A stretch of 64,000 bases of DNA, taken from positions 1 to 64,000 of the forward strand of contig DATMJO010000039.1 in assembly GCA_035553855.1 (NCBI GenBank), given 5' to 3'. Shown here one piece after another: positions 23,059 through 31,680 of the stretch (position 1 is its first letter; each line of letters starts with the position of its first letter). The notes beneath the pieces were generated by a model. That model was not told the DNA's origin and searched no databases. It saw only the letters and a list, made by a program, of their open reading frames with translations. Source of the stretch: JBBDYQ01 sp035553855. Lineage in GTDB: Bacteria; Actinomycetota; Thermoleophilia; Solirubrobacterales; Thermoleophilaceae. The translations under genes were made by a program, and so were the position numbers.

Positions 23059-24582
23059 CTAGGGCGCGCAGGCGTTCGACGAGGCGTCCTGGGTCTCCCA
23101 GCAGACCGAGGGGATCGACTTCCAGCCCGCCCAGAGCTGCGAGAGCTCGCGGCCACCGTAGTGGCCGTAGGGCTCGAGGCCCGGGTAGGTCCAGACGTGC
23201 AGCATCTCGGCGGTCCGCTCGCCGGTGCCGAGCGTCGTGAGCCGACCGGACATCCCGGCGTGGTAGTGCCACTCGGTCATGCAGCCGCCGAAACGCGGGC
23301 CGGGGGTGGCGATGTCCGGCATGATGTACATCCCGCCGATCGGCACCAGGCCGCGGTCGGTCATCGAGTAGAGGAACGACTCGATCTCCGGCGCGCGCAG
23401 GATCGTGCGGTTCTTCGTGCGGCTCAGGTTGACCATGTGCACGATCCGGTCGGTCGGGCCGACGGCGTAGGTGAAGCCCTCGGCGAGCGCCCGCCCCGGG
23501 TTGTTCTCGTACTTGCGCAGCTCGGCGGCCGTCTCGCGATACAGGCGGTCGGTCGCCTCGCGCTGCTCGGCCGTCGGCTCGCATGCGCCGTGCGAGCCGT
23601 GGTGGCCGTCGGCGGCCTCCCAGCTGCGCAGGATGACGGCCGACCCGATCGTCGGGCCGCCCGGCTCCCAGTAGATACCGGCCGGTCGCGGGGCCCCGGG
23701 GGCCGGGGCGGCGTGGCTTCCGTCGCCGTGCCCGGCCTCGCCCGTGGCATGGCCCTCGCCGCCCGCGTGATCGCCGCCGTCGGAGTGGCGCTCGCCGCCG
23801 CCATGGCCGTCGCGGCTCTCGTGCCGGCCACCGCCGTGCGATCTGCCGCGGTGGTCCGCCCTGCCGCCGCCGGTATGCGCCTGCCCGCCGCCGCTGTGCC
23901 CGGGGCCGCCCCTGGCGTGGACGGGGCCGGCGGCGTGTGCACCGCCGGCACCGTGCCCCACCGAGTGGGCGCCGGCGTGCGCTCGGCCGTCTCCGGCCAT
24001 TCCGTGCGCGTGTGCCGCGCCCTCCCCGTGTCCGGTCCCTACGTGCCCGTTCGAGGCGCCGTGCCCGTGCGCGAGTCCTCCGTCTTGATGTCCTGAGTGC
24101 GGCCCGTGCGCGTGCGGCGTGGCCACCGCGGCGACCGTCAGCGCGACGGCTCCAGCAACGCCGAGCGCAGGTTGGGCGAGCGCCACCCTCCGGCCCGCCA
24201 GAAGCCCCCCGCCGAGCAGGAGGGTCGCCGCCGCGCCGATGGCCGCCACCTCCAGCGCCGTCGCCGTCATGTCCTTGAGCCCGCTCGCCTCGGCGACACC
24301 CGCGCCAGGCCCGAAGGGAAGGCCCACCGAGTGGGCGACGAACCACGTCGCGACGATCGAGACCTGGCCGGCGATGCCTGCCTTCAGCACGCGCGGCGAG
24401 GGCCTGCTCAGGAGCGCGACCGCCCAGAGCGCCTGGAAGGCCCCCGTCGCCAGGAAGCCCGCCCCGAAGAGGTCGCCGTGCTCGCCCGAGGTGGAGAAGT
24501 GGATCGCGGCCGCGCCCGCGGACGCCACCGCCGCCCCGGCGCGCAACGCCCACGTCGTCCCTACTCTCCCCCTGCTCACCAC
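23059..24582 (-). CDS. His/Gly-rich membrane protein with unknown C-terminal domain
   Basis: A 507-residue protein I cannot assign to a named family. The N-terminal ~155 residues hold four to five hydrophobic helices (about 14-30, 40-58, 66-86, 105-130, 133-153). Residues 157-290 are a Gly/His-rich tract with 26 histidines, mostly as GH/AH/HGxG units, well suited to bind Zn, Cu, Ni or Co. A folded domain follows (300-507) with conserved-looking EWHYHAGMSGR, EMLHVWTYPGLEPYGHY and cysteines. The start is one of two tandem GTG codons (24582/24579) after a GAGGAG site. A perfect palindrome lies 20 bp upstream. Proximity to the Znu locus suggests a metal-handling role, but that is inference. Confidence 0.85.
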   Translation of the reverse strand: MVSRGRVGTTWALRAGAAVASAGAAAIHFSTSGEHGDLFGAGFLATGAFQALWAVALLSRPSPRVLKAGIAGQVSIVATWFVAHSVGLPFGPGAGVAEASGLKDMTATALEVAAIGAAATLLLGGGLLAGRRVALAQPALGVAGAVALTVAAVATPHAHGPHSGHQDGGLAHGHGASNGHVGTGHGEGAAHAHGMAGDGRAHAGAHSVGHGAGGAHAAGPVHARGGPGHSGGGQAHTGGGRADHRGRSHGGGRHESRDGHGGGERHSDGGDHAGGEGHATGEAGHGDGSHAAPAPGAPRPAGIYWEPGGPTIGSAVILRSWEAADGHHGSHGACEPTAEQREATDRLYRETAAELRKYENNPGRALAEGFTYAVGPTDRIVHMVNLSRTKNRTILRAPEIESFLYSMTDRGLVPIGGMYIMPDIATPGPRFGGCMTEWHYHAGMSGRLTTLGTGERTAEMLHVWTYPGLEPYGHYGGRELSQLWAGWKSIPSVCWETQDASSNACAP

Positions 24583-24601
24583 GCTCTCCTCGCCTGCGAC
24601 C

Positions 24602-24614
24602 TTACCCTGGGTAA
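24602..24614 (-). promoter_or_regulatory. 13-bp palindrome, candidate operator of the His-rich gene
   Basis: TTACCCTGGGTAA is a perfect palindrome around one central base, starting 20 bp upstream of the GTG at 24582. Position suits a metal-sensing or other repressor. It is equally available to the divergent LuxR gene. Confidence 0.55.
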
Positions 24615-24623
24615 AGTATCAGC

Positions 24624-24642
24624 GTCGCAGCCGGTTTGCGAC
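24624..24642 (+). promoter_or_regulatory. Inverted repeat before the LuxR gene
   Basis: GTCGCA-n7-TGCGAC, 17 bp upstream of the -10 box at 24659: a possible activator or repressor site near -35. Confidence 0.4.
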
Positions 24643-24658
24643 CCTGGGCGCGCCGGGC

Positions 24659-24664
24659 TACGGT
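24659..24664 (+). promoter_or_regulatory. -10 box of the LuxR-type gene
   Basis: TACGGT ends 7 nt before the GTG at 24672. Confidence 0.55.
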
Positions 24665-24671
24665 GCCTGGT

Positions 24672-26273
24672 GTGGAGCGCTCCACGACGGCGGCCGCCGG
24701 GTGGTCGGATCTCGGCGAGGCTCGATGGGAGGCGGCCCGCGCCTCGTTCGAGGCGGCCGTCGCGGAGCGCGAGACCCCGGAGTCGCTCGAGGGCCTGAGC
24801 TGGGCCGCCTGGTGGCTGGACGACGCCGACGCCGTGTTCTCCGCGCGCGAGCGCGCCTACGCCCTCTATCGCGAGCGCGGTGACGCGGCCTCCGCCGCGC
24901 GGATGGCCACCTGGCTCGGCGCCGACCAGCTCGACTTCCGCGGCGCCGCGTCCGTCGCCCGCGGCTGGCTCGCCAGGGCGCGCCGGCTGCTCGAACCGCT
25001 GGAGCCCGGCCCCGAACACGGCTGGCTCGCGTTCCACGAAGGCTACGTCGCGGGTCTCGCAGGCGACGGGGAGACGTCCGCGGAGCGGGGCGAGGCGGCA
25101 GCCGAGGCCGGCCGCCGCCACGGCGTTCCCGACCTCGAGATGCTGGGTCTCGCGCTGCTGGGGGCGGCGCTCGTGGCGGACGCCGAGGTCGAGGAGGGGA
25201 TGCGGCGCCTCGACGAGGCGACAGCGGTGGCCCTCCAGGGCGAGGCGGCGATACCGATCTCCGCGGCGTGGACGTGCTGCTTCCTCGTCAGCTCGTGCAC
25301 GCGCGTGCTCGACTTCGAGCGGGCGGCGGAGTGGTGCGACCGGATCGCCGAGTTCGCCGAGCGCTACGGGAGCCGCTTCATGCTCGCCTTCTGCCGCTCC
25401 GAGTACGGGACCGTCGCGCTGTGGCGCGGCCGCTTCGCCGAGGCGGAGGCCCTGCTGGAGGCGGCCGCCGGCGACTACGCCCGCTCCCGCCCGGCAATGG
25501 CCAGCGCGCCGCTCGCCGCGCTCGCGGAGGTGCGCCGGCGTCAGGGGCGCCCGGCGGAGGCGAAGGCCCTCGCGGAGCGGGCGGGCGCGGCCGCCCTGCT
25601 CTGCCGTGCCTGGATGGCGCTCGACGAGGGCGACGCGGCGGGCGCGGCGGAGGCGGCCGAGCGGGTGCTGCGCGGCATCCCGGCGGACTCGGTCGTTGCT
25701 CGGGCGCCCGCGCTCGTAGTCGCCTGCCGCGCGCGGGCAGCGCTCGGCGACGGCGATGACGCAGCGCTCGCCGCGGCATCGCTCGCACGGGCGGCCACGC
25801 TCGCGGGGACCGACGCGATGACGGCGCTCGCGCTCTCCGCTGAGGCGGCGGTCGCCTCGTCGGAGGGGAGGCACGAGCAGGCGCGCGCTCTGTTCGAGGA
25901 CGCCGCCGACCACTTCGAGGCGGCCGGCGCGGTCTACGACTCCGCGCGGGCGCGCCTGGATCTGGCGGCGGAGCTGGCGGCGCTCGGGCGCCCGGACCAC
26001 GCCGCCGTGGAGTCGCGCGCGGCCCGCTCCCGCCTCTCCTCGCTCGGGGCGCGGCCCGAGCCGCCGCTGCCGGAGATCACACCGCGCGAGCGGGAGGTCG
26101 TCGGCCTGCTCGCCGAGGGGCTGACGAACGCGCAGATCGCCGAGCGGCTCGTCCTCAGCGAGCACACGGTTCACCGCCACGTGGCGAACATCCTCCGCAA
26201 GCTGGACGTCCCGACCAGGGCCGCCGCCGCGGCGCGTGCCGCCCGGGCGGGCGCGCTGGACGAGCTCCGCTGA
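24672..26273 (+). CDS. LuxR-type regulator with TPR-like N-terminus
   Basis: A 533-residue regulator. The last 68 residues (466-533) form a GerE/LuxR helix-turn-helix: ITPREREVVGLLAEGLTNAQIAERL, then SEHTVHRHVANILRKL. The preceding ~450 residues are alanine-rich helical repeats that read as degenerate TPRs (WSDLGEARWEAARASFEAA...). There is no ATP-binding domain, unlike MalT/LAL regulators. GTG 24672 follows the promoter box and removes an untranslated-looking N-terminus. The methyltransferase follows 63 bp later on the same strand and may be a target. The signal is unknown. Confidence 0.88.
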   Translation: MERSTTAAAGWSDLGEARWEAARASFEAAVAERETPESLEGLSWAAWWLDDADAVFSARERAYALYRERGDAASAARMATWLGADQLDFRGAASVARGWLARARRLLEPLEPGPEHGWLAFHEGYVAGLAGDGETSAERGEAAAEAGRRHGVPDLEMLGLALLGAALVADAEVEEGMRRLDEATAVALQGEAAIPISAAWTCCFLVSSCTRVLDFERAAEWCDRIAEFAERYGSRFMLAFCRSEYGTVALWRGRFAEAEALLEAAAGDYARSRPAMASAPLAALAEVRRRQGRPAEAKALAERAGAAALLCRAWMALDEGDAAGAAEAAERVLRGIPADSVVARAPALVVACRARAALGDGDDAALAAASLARAATLAGTDAMTALALSAEAAVASSEGRHEQARALFEDAADHFEAAGAVYDSARARLDLAAELAALGRPDHAAVESRAARSRLSSLGARPEPPLPEITPREREVVGLLAEGLTNAQIAERLVLSEHTVHRHVANILRKLDVPTRAAAAARAARAGALDELR

Positions 26274-26288
26274 GCCGCCCGCAAGATG

Positions 26289-26300
26289 GCCCGATCGGGC
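26289..26300. promoter_or_regulatory. 12-bp palindrome before the methyltransferase
   Basis: GCCCGATCGGGC is a perfect palindrome ending 24 bp before the -10 box, roughly the -35 region, so it may be a regulator site. Confidence 0.35.
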
Positions 26301-26324
26301 GAAGCCGCGGCGATGCGCCGGGCT

Positions 26325-26330
26325 TACGGT
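26325..26330 (+). promoter_or_regulatory. -10 box of the methyltransferase gene
   Basis: TACGGT ends 6 nt before the ATG at 26337. Confidence 0.55.
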
Positions 26331-26336
26331 CGGCCC

Positions 26337-27206
26337 ATGGAGACACACACAGGCAGGTTCATGCAGGAAACGGCGGCCGCCGCCCGGATCGACCAGATGG
26401 CGGGCGGGGGCGAGCCCTCGTCGATGTGGGCGCTCGGCGACTACCACCGCTTCGCGACCGACCTGGTCTGGGGGCTCGGCGCCGACCTCGTCGAGGCGGC
26501 GGAGATCCGCCGCGGCCAGCGGGTTCTCGACGTGGCGGCGGGCACCGGCAACGTGGCGACCCGGGCGGCCGAGGCGGGGGCGGACGTCGTGGCGTCCGAC
26601 ATCACCGTCGAGAGCCTCGTGGCGGGTCGCCGCGCGGCCGAGGCCGCGGGACTCGCGATCGACTGGGTCGAGGCCGACGCCCAGGAGCTCCCGTTCGCCG
26701 ACGGCGAGTTCGACGCCGTGCTCTCGGCGGTCGGCGCGATGTTCGCGCCAGACCACCGGCGAACGGCATCGGAGCTGTTGCGGGTGTGTCGCCCGGGCGG
26801 GACGATCGCGCTGATCAGCTTCACGCCCGAGGGCCTCGCGGCGGAGTTCTTCGGCCTGTTCGGCCGCTACTCGCCACCTCCGCCGGCGGACTTCGCGCCG
26901 CCCGTGCTGTGGGGCGACGAGGGCCATGTGCGCGACCTGCTCGGCGACGGCGCCGCGGAGATCGCGTTCAGCCGCGGGGAGCTGGTGGAGCGCCTCGACG
27001 GCGATCCGCTCGCCTACCGCGACTTCTACAAGCGCACCTTCGGCCCGGTGATCGCGACCTACGCGGGCCTCAAGGGCGAGCCGGCGCGGATCGCGGCGCT
27101 CGACGAGGAGTTCCTCGACTTCTGCGAGCGCTCGAACCGGGGCGCGGCGGGCGGACCGGTCGAGTACGGGTACGAGTACCTGCTGGTGGTGGCGCGGCGC
27201 GCCTAG
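26337..27206 (+). CDS. Class I SAM-dependent methyltransferase
   Basis: A 289-residue cytoplasmic methyltransferase. Motif I VLDVAAGTGN is at 63-72, the acidic loop SDIT near 90, motif II-like DAQELPFADGEFDAV near 115 and motif III RVCRPGGTIALISF near 147, as in UbiE/COQ5-like and natural-product methyltransferases. The N-terminal helix (RIDQMAGGGEPSSMWALGDYHRFATDL) suits a small-molecule substrate cap. The substrate is unknown. It follows the LuxR-type regulator and overlaps the converging GDPD stop by 4 bp. Confidence 0.88.
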   Translation: METHTGRFMQETAAAARIDQMAGGGEPSSMWALGDYHRFATDLVWGLGADLVEAAEIRRGQRVLDVAAGTGNVATRAAEAGADVVASDITVESLVAGRRAAEAAGLAIDWVEADAQELPFADGEFDAVLSAVGAMFAPDHRRTASELLRVCRPGGTIALISFTPEGLAAEFFGLFGRYSPPPPADFAPPVLWGDEGHVRDLLGDGAAEIAFSRGELVERLDGDPLAYRDFYKRTFGPVIATYAGLKGEPARIAALDEEFLDFCERSNRGAAGGPVEYGYEYLLVVARRA

Positions 27207-28108
27207 CGGACCGGCTGGGCGGCCACGACGTCGTTCGTGATGATCCCGTCCACGCCGATCGCCTTCATCTGCTGCATCGTCGTCAGGTCATCGACCGTGA
27301 ACGGCACCACGTCGAGGTCCGCCGTGTGGGCGGCCGCGACGTAGGCGGCGGGGTTCGCGCTCGGCGGCCACTGCGGGCCGAGGCCGCTCCAGCCGAGTGC
27401 CACGGCGCCCGGGAGGCCGAGCTCGGTGAAGGCGAGCGGCGCGCCGCTCTGGCGGCTGAGCGTGAGGATGTGCGTGCGCGGGGTCTCGCCGTAGGCGCTC
27501 TGCGCGTACTCCTGCGCGTATTCGAGGTCCGCCGGCCAGAAGGTCTGGAGCAGGACGAGGTCCCAGGCGTCCTTCGCCTCGATCATGTCGATGATCGGGG
27601 TGACGTAGTGGGCGGGGTCCGGGTCGAAGTGGGGGGCGTCGGTGGGAACGTTCTTGATCTCCACGTTCACCTTCATGCCGGTGGACTTCGCGGCGTCGAG
27701 GATCTCGGAGAGGCTGGGGATCTTCTCCGTGGGGTTGGTGATCGGGAGCACCTGGCCGGCGCCCGTGTCGCCGTTGACGATGCCCAGCACGTCGAGGCGG
27801 CAGTTCGCCTCGAGGTAGGCGAAGGTGACGCTCTTGACGGGGCCTGTGCAGTTGGTGGTGCGGTCGAGCGTCGCGTCGTGGTGGTTCACCAGCACGCCGT
27901 CGGCTGTCGTCTTGACGTCGATCTCGACGTAGTCGGCGGTGCCGGCCTGCGCGACGCGGTGGAAGCCGGACATGGCGTTCTCGGGGACGACCGCCTGGCC
28001 GTTCTCGATCGGCGCGCCGCGGTGGGCGTGGATCTCCGTCGCGGCCGCCTGGCCCGCCGACAGAGCGAGCAGCGTGATCGCCGCCGTGATCGCCTTGAAT
28101 CCCCGCAT
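27203..28108 (-). CDS. Secreted glycerophosphodiester phosphodiesterase
   Basis: A 301-residue GDPD that hydrolyses glycerophosphodiesters to glycerol-3-phosphate and an alcohol. A signal peptide (MRGFKAITAAITLLALSAGQAAA) is followed by the catalytic HRGAPIENG...PENAMSGF block with His-Arg and Glu/Asn ligands, EIDVKTTADGVLVNHHDATLDRTT carrying the second His, and VEIKN in the barrel. ATG 28108 has GGGGAGA upstream and starts the signal peptide; two earlier ATG/GTG-type starts (to 28141) would add a basic leader. It may scavenge phosphate, matching the PhoD gene at 31681. Confidence 0.92.
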   Translation of the reverse strand: MRGFKAITAAITLLALSAGQAAATEIHAHRGAPIENGQAVVPENAMSGFHRVAQAGTADYVEIDVKTTADGVLVNHHDATLDRTTNCTGPVKSVTFAYLEANCRLDVLGIVNGDTGAGQVLPITNPTEKIPSLSEILDAAKSTGMKVNVEIKNVPTDAPHFDPDPAHYVTPIIDMIEAKDAWDLVLLQTFWPADLEYAQEYAQSAYGETPRTHILTLSRQSGAPLAFTELGLPGAVALGWSGLGPQWPPSANPAAYVAAAHTADLDVVPFTVDDLTTMQQMKAIGVDGIITNDVVAAQPVR

Positions 28109-28276
28109 CAGACACATCTCCCCGCGCTTCGCCTCGGGCATCCCGCCCGCGTACCGAGGATGAAAGACGCCGGACGCTCATCCGGCAACCCCAATCGGCC
28201 CTTTTTCCTACTCGCGCGCCGCGGCGCGCCGGCCGCCCTTCCGGGCGAGAGCGCTGTCGCTACCCTTGTGCCCGCT

Positions 28277-28350
<74 letters not shown>

Positions 28351-28570
28351 CTCTCGGAACCCCTGCTGGCGCGGCGGTTCTCGCGTTTTCGGCTCTGTGT
28401 GGAGCCAAGCGCCGGGCATCAATGATGCGAGGCCACGTAGTGCCCGTCACCCCATGCCTCGCTTGCGGCCGGCCGGCCATGCCGTCCTCCGACTCCCCTT
28501 CCCGCCGCGTCGCTAGCACGCGACTGCCCGACGCTCTACGGTGAGCGCTTCGCCGAGGACGAGGGGGACG

Positions 28571-29767
28571 ATGACGGAGACCAGCACCTACCACCGCGCA
28601 GGACGACGCGCTGCGCTCGCCGCCGGTGCCGCCTGCATCTGGCTGCTCGCGGCCGCGCCGTCGGCGGTGGCCCAGGCGGAGGACGCCGCCGAGGACTCGC
28701 TTTTCGTGACCATGCTCCTGCCGCTCTCGCTGGCCTTGATCATGGTCAGCCTCGGCCTGTCGCTGACCCCTGCGGACTTCCGCAGGATCCTCCAGTTTCC
28801 GCGCGGCGTCGGCATAGGCCTCGTGAACCTGCTGGTCGTCTCGCCCCTGCTCGCCTTCGCGGTGGCCGCCCTCTTCGGGCTCGAGGCGGCTCTCGCGGTC
28901 GGCCTCGTCCTGCTCGGCGCCTCGCCCGGCGGGACCACCGCCAACCTGCTGACCCATCTCGCGCGCGGGGACACCGCGCTCTCGGTCACCATGACCGCGA
29001 TCTCGAGCGTGGCGGCCACCGTCACCATCCCGCTCTACCTCGGACTCGCGATCGACGTCTTCGACGCGGACTTCGCCAACGACCCGGAGATCATCGGCGT
29101 GGCCACCCGCGTCTTCTTCATCACCGTAGTCCCGCTGTCGATCGGGATGTGGATCCGTTCGCGCTGGACGAGCTGGGCGGTGGATGTCGAGGACCGGGCG
29201 AAGCGGATCGCGCTGGCGCTCTTCGTCCTCGTCGTGGGCGGAACCATCGTCAACGAGAGCGACGCGATCACCGACAGTTTCGCCGAGCTCGCGCTCGCCA
29301 CTCTGACGCTGAACCTGGCGGCGATGACGATCAGCTTCAACGTCGCCCGACTCGCGCGGCTGAGTCGCCGGCAGGCGACTGCCATTGCGATGGAACTCGG
29401 GGTCCACAACGGGACGGTCGCGATCACCGTCGGCGCGGGCATCGCGACGATCCTCGCGAGCCCCGCCGCGGTCTACAGCGTGTTCATGTTCGTCACCGCC
29501 GGCGTCTTCGCGCGCCTCATGTACAAGCGGAACGCGGGGGAGCCGTTGGCGGCGGCCGCAGCGATTCCCGAACCGGGGCCGGTGGAGCCGCCGACGCGCC
29601 GGACGGAATCCGGGCCGCCTCTCGGTCCGCCCGTTGCCGCACCGGCCCCAACAGGATCGCGCCGAAACGCCGTCACCCCGGGCGGAGTGGTCTGGGCGGC
29701 TCTCTGGGGGGTTGCCGTGCTGCTCGTCGTGGCCGCTGTCGTCATCACCGCGATCGGGATCACCTGA
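28571..29767 (+). CDS. BASS-family sodium symporter with signal peptide and extra C-terminal helix
   Basis: A 398-residue transporter of the bile acid:sodium symporter superfamily, likely importing or exporting an organic anion with Na+. Family landmarks are LLGASPGGTTANLLTHLARGDTALSV at about 117-142 and MELGVHNGTVAITVG near 275-289. Unusually it starts with a signal peptide (cut near AVAQA, residues 31-35). It ends with a Pro-rich linker (PEPGPVEPPTRR...) plus an eleventh helix (GGVVWAALWGVAVLLVVAAVVITAIGIT). ATG 28571 has a GAGGGGGA site. The substrate is unknown. Confidence 0.88.
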   Translation: MTETSTYHRAGRRAALAAGAACIWLLAAAPSAVAQAEDAAEDSLFVTMLLPLSLALIMVSLGLSLTPADFRRILQFPRGVGIGLVNLLVVSPLLAFAVAALFGLEAALAVGLVLLGASPGGTTANLLTHLARGDTALSVTMTAISSVAATVTIPLYLGLAIDVFDADFANDPEIIGVATRVFFITVVPLSIGMWIRSRWTSWAVDVEDRAKRIALALFVLVVGGTIVNESDAITDSFAELALATLTLNLAAMTISFNVARLARLSRRQATAIAMELGVHNGTVAITVGAGIATILASPAAVYSVFMFVTAGVFARLMYKRNAGEPLAAAAAIPEPGPVEPPTRRTESGPPLGPPVAAPAPTGSRRNAVTPGGVVWAALWGVAVLLVVAAVVITAIGIT

Positions 29768-29804
29768 GCATCTCGCCGGTCAGGCGTCTCGCCGTCGGCC
29801 CTTG

Positions 29805-30542
29805 CTAGCGCGGCGCCGAGACGACTTCGTGCTCGTCGGTGTCGAACTCGGGCCCGCCGAGCTCGAGGCCGGGCGGCGGCTCGACGTCGCCCTTGCCGCG
29901 GGCGGCCTCGCGGCGCGCGCGGAGGAGCTCGACGACGATCGGCAGCACCGAGACGGCCACGATCGCGAGGATCATCGCCTCGATGTTGCGCTCGACGAAG
30001 TCGATCTGGCCGAGGAAGTAGCCGAGCGTCGTCACGCCGACGCCCCAGCCGATGCCGCCGATGATGTTGTAGGCGAGGAAGGTCCGGTAGCGCATGCGCG
30101 CGACGCCGGCCATCACCGGAGCGAAGGTGCGGACGATCGGGACGAAGCGCGCGATCACGATCGTCCGCGGCCCGTAGCGCTCGAAGAACGCGTGCGACTT
30201 CTCGACGTGCTCCTGGCGGAAGAAGCGGCTGTCCTCCTTGCGGAAGACCGCAGGGCCGAGCTTGCGCCCGATCGTGTAGCCGACCTGGTCGCCCGCGATC
30301 GCCGCGAGCGGCACCGTCAGCAGCAGGATCCACAAGTCGGGGAGCGTCCCCTGCGACGAGAGCAGCCCCGCGGTGAAGAGCAGCGAGTCGCCCGGCAGGA
30401 AGAAGCCGACGAGCAGCCCCGACTCGACGAACACGATCGCGAGCAGGCCGAGCGTGCCGAAGGTCTCGATCAGGACGTCGGGGTCGAGCCAGTCGGGGCC
30501 GAGCGCGACCGGCGGCGAGAAAAGGGCGGAGAGGAGCGACAT
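29805..30542 (-). CDS. DedA-family membrane protein (undecaprenyl-phosphate/phospholipid flippase type)
   Basis: A 245-residue DedA/VTT-domain protein. The re-entrant helix motif ESGLLVGFFLPGDSLLFTAG (about 40-59), the long conserved loop with GRKLGPAVFRKEDSRFFRQEHVEKSHAFFERYGPRTIVIARFVPIVRTFAPVMAG-type sequence (about 92-145) and late helices are all present. Known members recycle polyprenyl phosphate or flip phospholipids. A TACCGT box ends 10 nt before the ATG. A family B palindrome lies 40 bp upstream. Confidence 0.92.
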   Translation of the reverse strand: MSLLSALFSPPVALGPDWLDPDVLIETFGTLGLLAIVFVESGLLVGFFLPGDSLLFTAGLLSSQGTLPDLWILLLTVPLAAIAGDQVGYTIGRKLGPAVFRKEDSRFFRQEHVEKSHAFFERYGPRTIVIARFVPIVRTFAPVMAGVARMRYRTFLAYNIIGGIGWGVGVTTLGYFLGQIDFVERNIEAMILAIVAVSVLPIVVELLRARREAARGKGDVEPPPGLELGGPEFDTDEHEVVSAPR

Positions 30543-30581
30543 TGGACGCGCAACGGTAGCGGGACTCAGGCGAAACCCAGG

Positions 30582-30608
30582 CTGAAACAGTGCCAGGCAC
30601 TGTTTCAG
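30582..30608. repeat. Family B palindrome, copy B1
   Basis: A perfect 27-bp palindrome: CAGTGCCAGGCACTG core flanked by CTGAAA and TTTCAG. It lies between divergent dedA and the hydrolase at 30783, 40 bp from the dedA start, and is followed by a partial second GTTTCAGG. Confidence 0.9.
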
Positions 30609-30782
30609 GTGTTTCAGGAGCAGAGCCGGAGGTAGCGCCGGCCCGCGCGGGCTCGTCCGTCCCGAGGCTCGCCGCCTAGGACGCTCGATCAGGTGGAGGA
30701 AGTCGCGCCGCGAGTAGACGGGGGACTCGAGCCCTCAGGTCTTCGATCCGGTTGTGAGCGGGCGCCTGTCAGCATTGAGGCC

Positions 30783-31676
30783 ATGACGATGCACGAGATC
30801 GAGATGCACGGCCACCCGGTCACCTACCGGCGTATGGGCGAGGGACCGGCGATCGTGCTGATCCACGGGATCAGCTCGTCCTCCCGCACCTGGCGCTCGG
30901 TGATGCCGGCGCTGGCACGGAGGCACACCGTGATCGCGCCCGACCTCCTCGGTCACGGCGGGTCCGCCAAGCCCCGCGGCGACTACTCGCTCGGTGCCTA
31001 CGCGAGCGGCGTGCGCGACCTGCTGGCTCTGCTGGGCATCCGGCGGGTCACCGTGGTGGGCCACTCGCTCGGCGGCGGGATCGCCATGCAGTTCGCCTAC
31101 CAGTTCCCGGAGCGACTCGAGCGCCTCGTGCTCGTGGACAGCGGGGGCCTCGGCAACGAGGTGAATCCCGTGCTGCGCGCCGCGACGCTGCCGGGTGCCG
31201 AATACGTCATGCCGCTCCTGTTCAACGAGCACGCGCGCTCCCTCGGCCGTGCGATCGGCGCCGCTCTGGGCAAGGTCGGCATCCGGGGCAGCGCGGACGT
31301 GCGCGGCCTCGCGGAGGGCGTCGACTCGCTCGCCGACGCGGAGGCGCGCCGCGCCTTCGTCCACACCGCGCGCTCGGTCATCGACCCGTTGGGACAGCGG
31401 GTCGATGCGCGCGACAGGCTCTACCTCTCCGAGAAGGTCCCCACGCTGCTCGTCTGGGGGCGGCAGGACCGGATCATCCCGATGGGCCACGGCGAGGACG
31501 CCCACGCGCTGATGCCGCACAGCCGTCTCGAGATCTTCGACCGCGCCGGCCACTTCCCGTTCAACGACGATCCCGCTCGCTTCGTCGCCCTCATCGAGGA
31601 TTTCGTGGCGGAGACGGAGCCCGCCGAGCTCGCGGAGGAGACGCTCCAGGACCTGCTCCGCAGCCGCAGCGGATAG
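30783..31676 (+). CDS. Alpha/beta hydrolase
   Basis: A 297-residue hydrolase with an intact triad: HGISSSSRTW oxyanion region at 28-37, nucleophile Ser95 in VVGHSLGGG, acid in WGRQDRIIP (about residue 236) and His in DRAGHFPFNDDP (about 262). The sequence is typical of hydrolases acting on esters, meta-cleavage products or epoxides; the substrate is not evident. ATG 30783 begins the conserved part; upstream in-frame sequence is intergenic. Single gene. Confidence 0.9.
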   Translation: MTMHEIEMHGHPVTYRRMGEGPAIVLIHGISSSSRTWRSVMPALARRHTVIAPDLLGHGGSAKPRGDYSLGAYASGVRDLLALLGIRRVTVVGHSLGGGIAMQFAYQFPERLERLVLVDSGGLGNEVNPVLRAATLPGAEYVMPLLFNEHARSLGRAIGAALGKVGIRGSADVRGLAEGVDSLADAEARRAFVHTARSVIDPLGQRVDARDRLYLSEKVPTLLVWGRQDRIIPMGHGEDAHALMPHSRLEIFDRAGHFPFNDDPARFVALIEDFVAETEPAELAEETLQDLLRSRSG

Positions 31677-31680
31677 CCGC

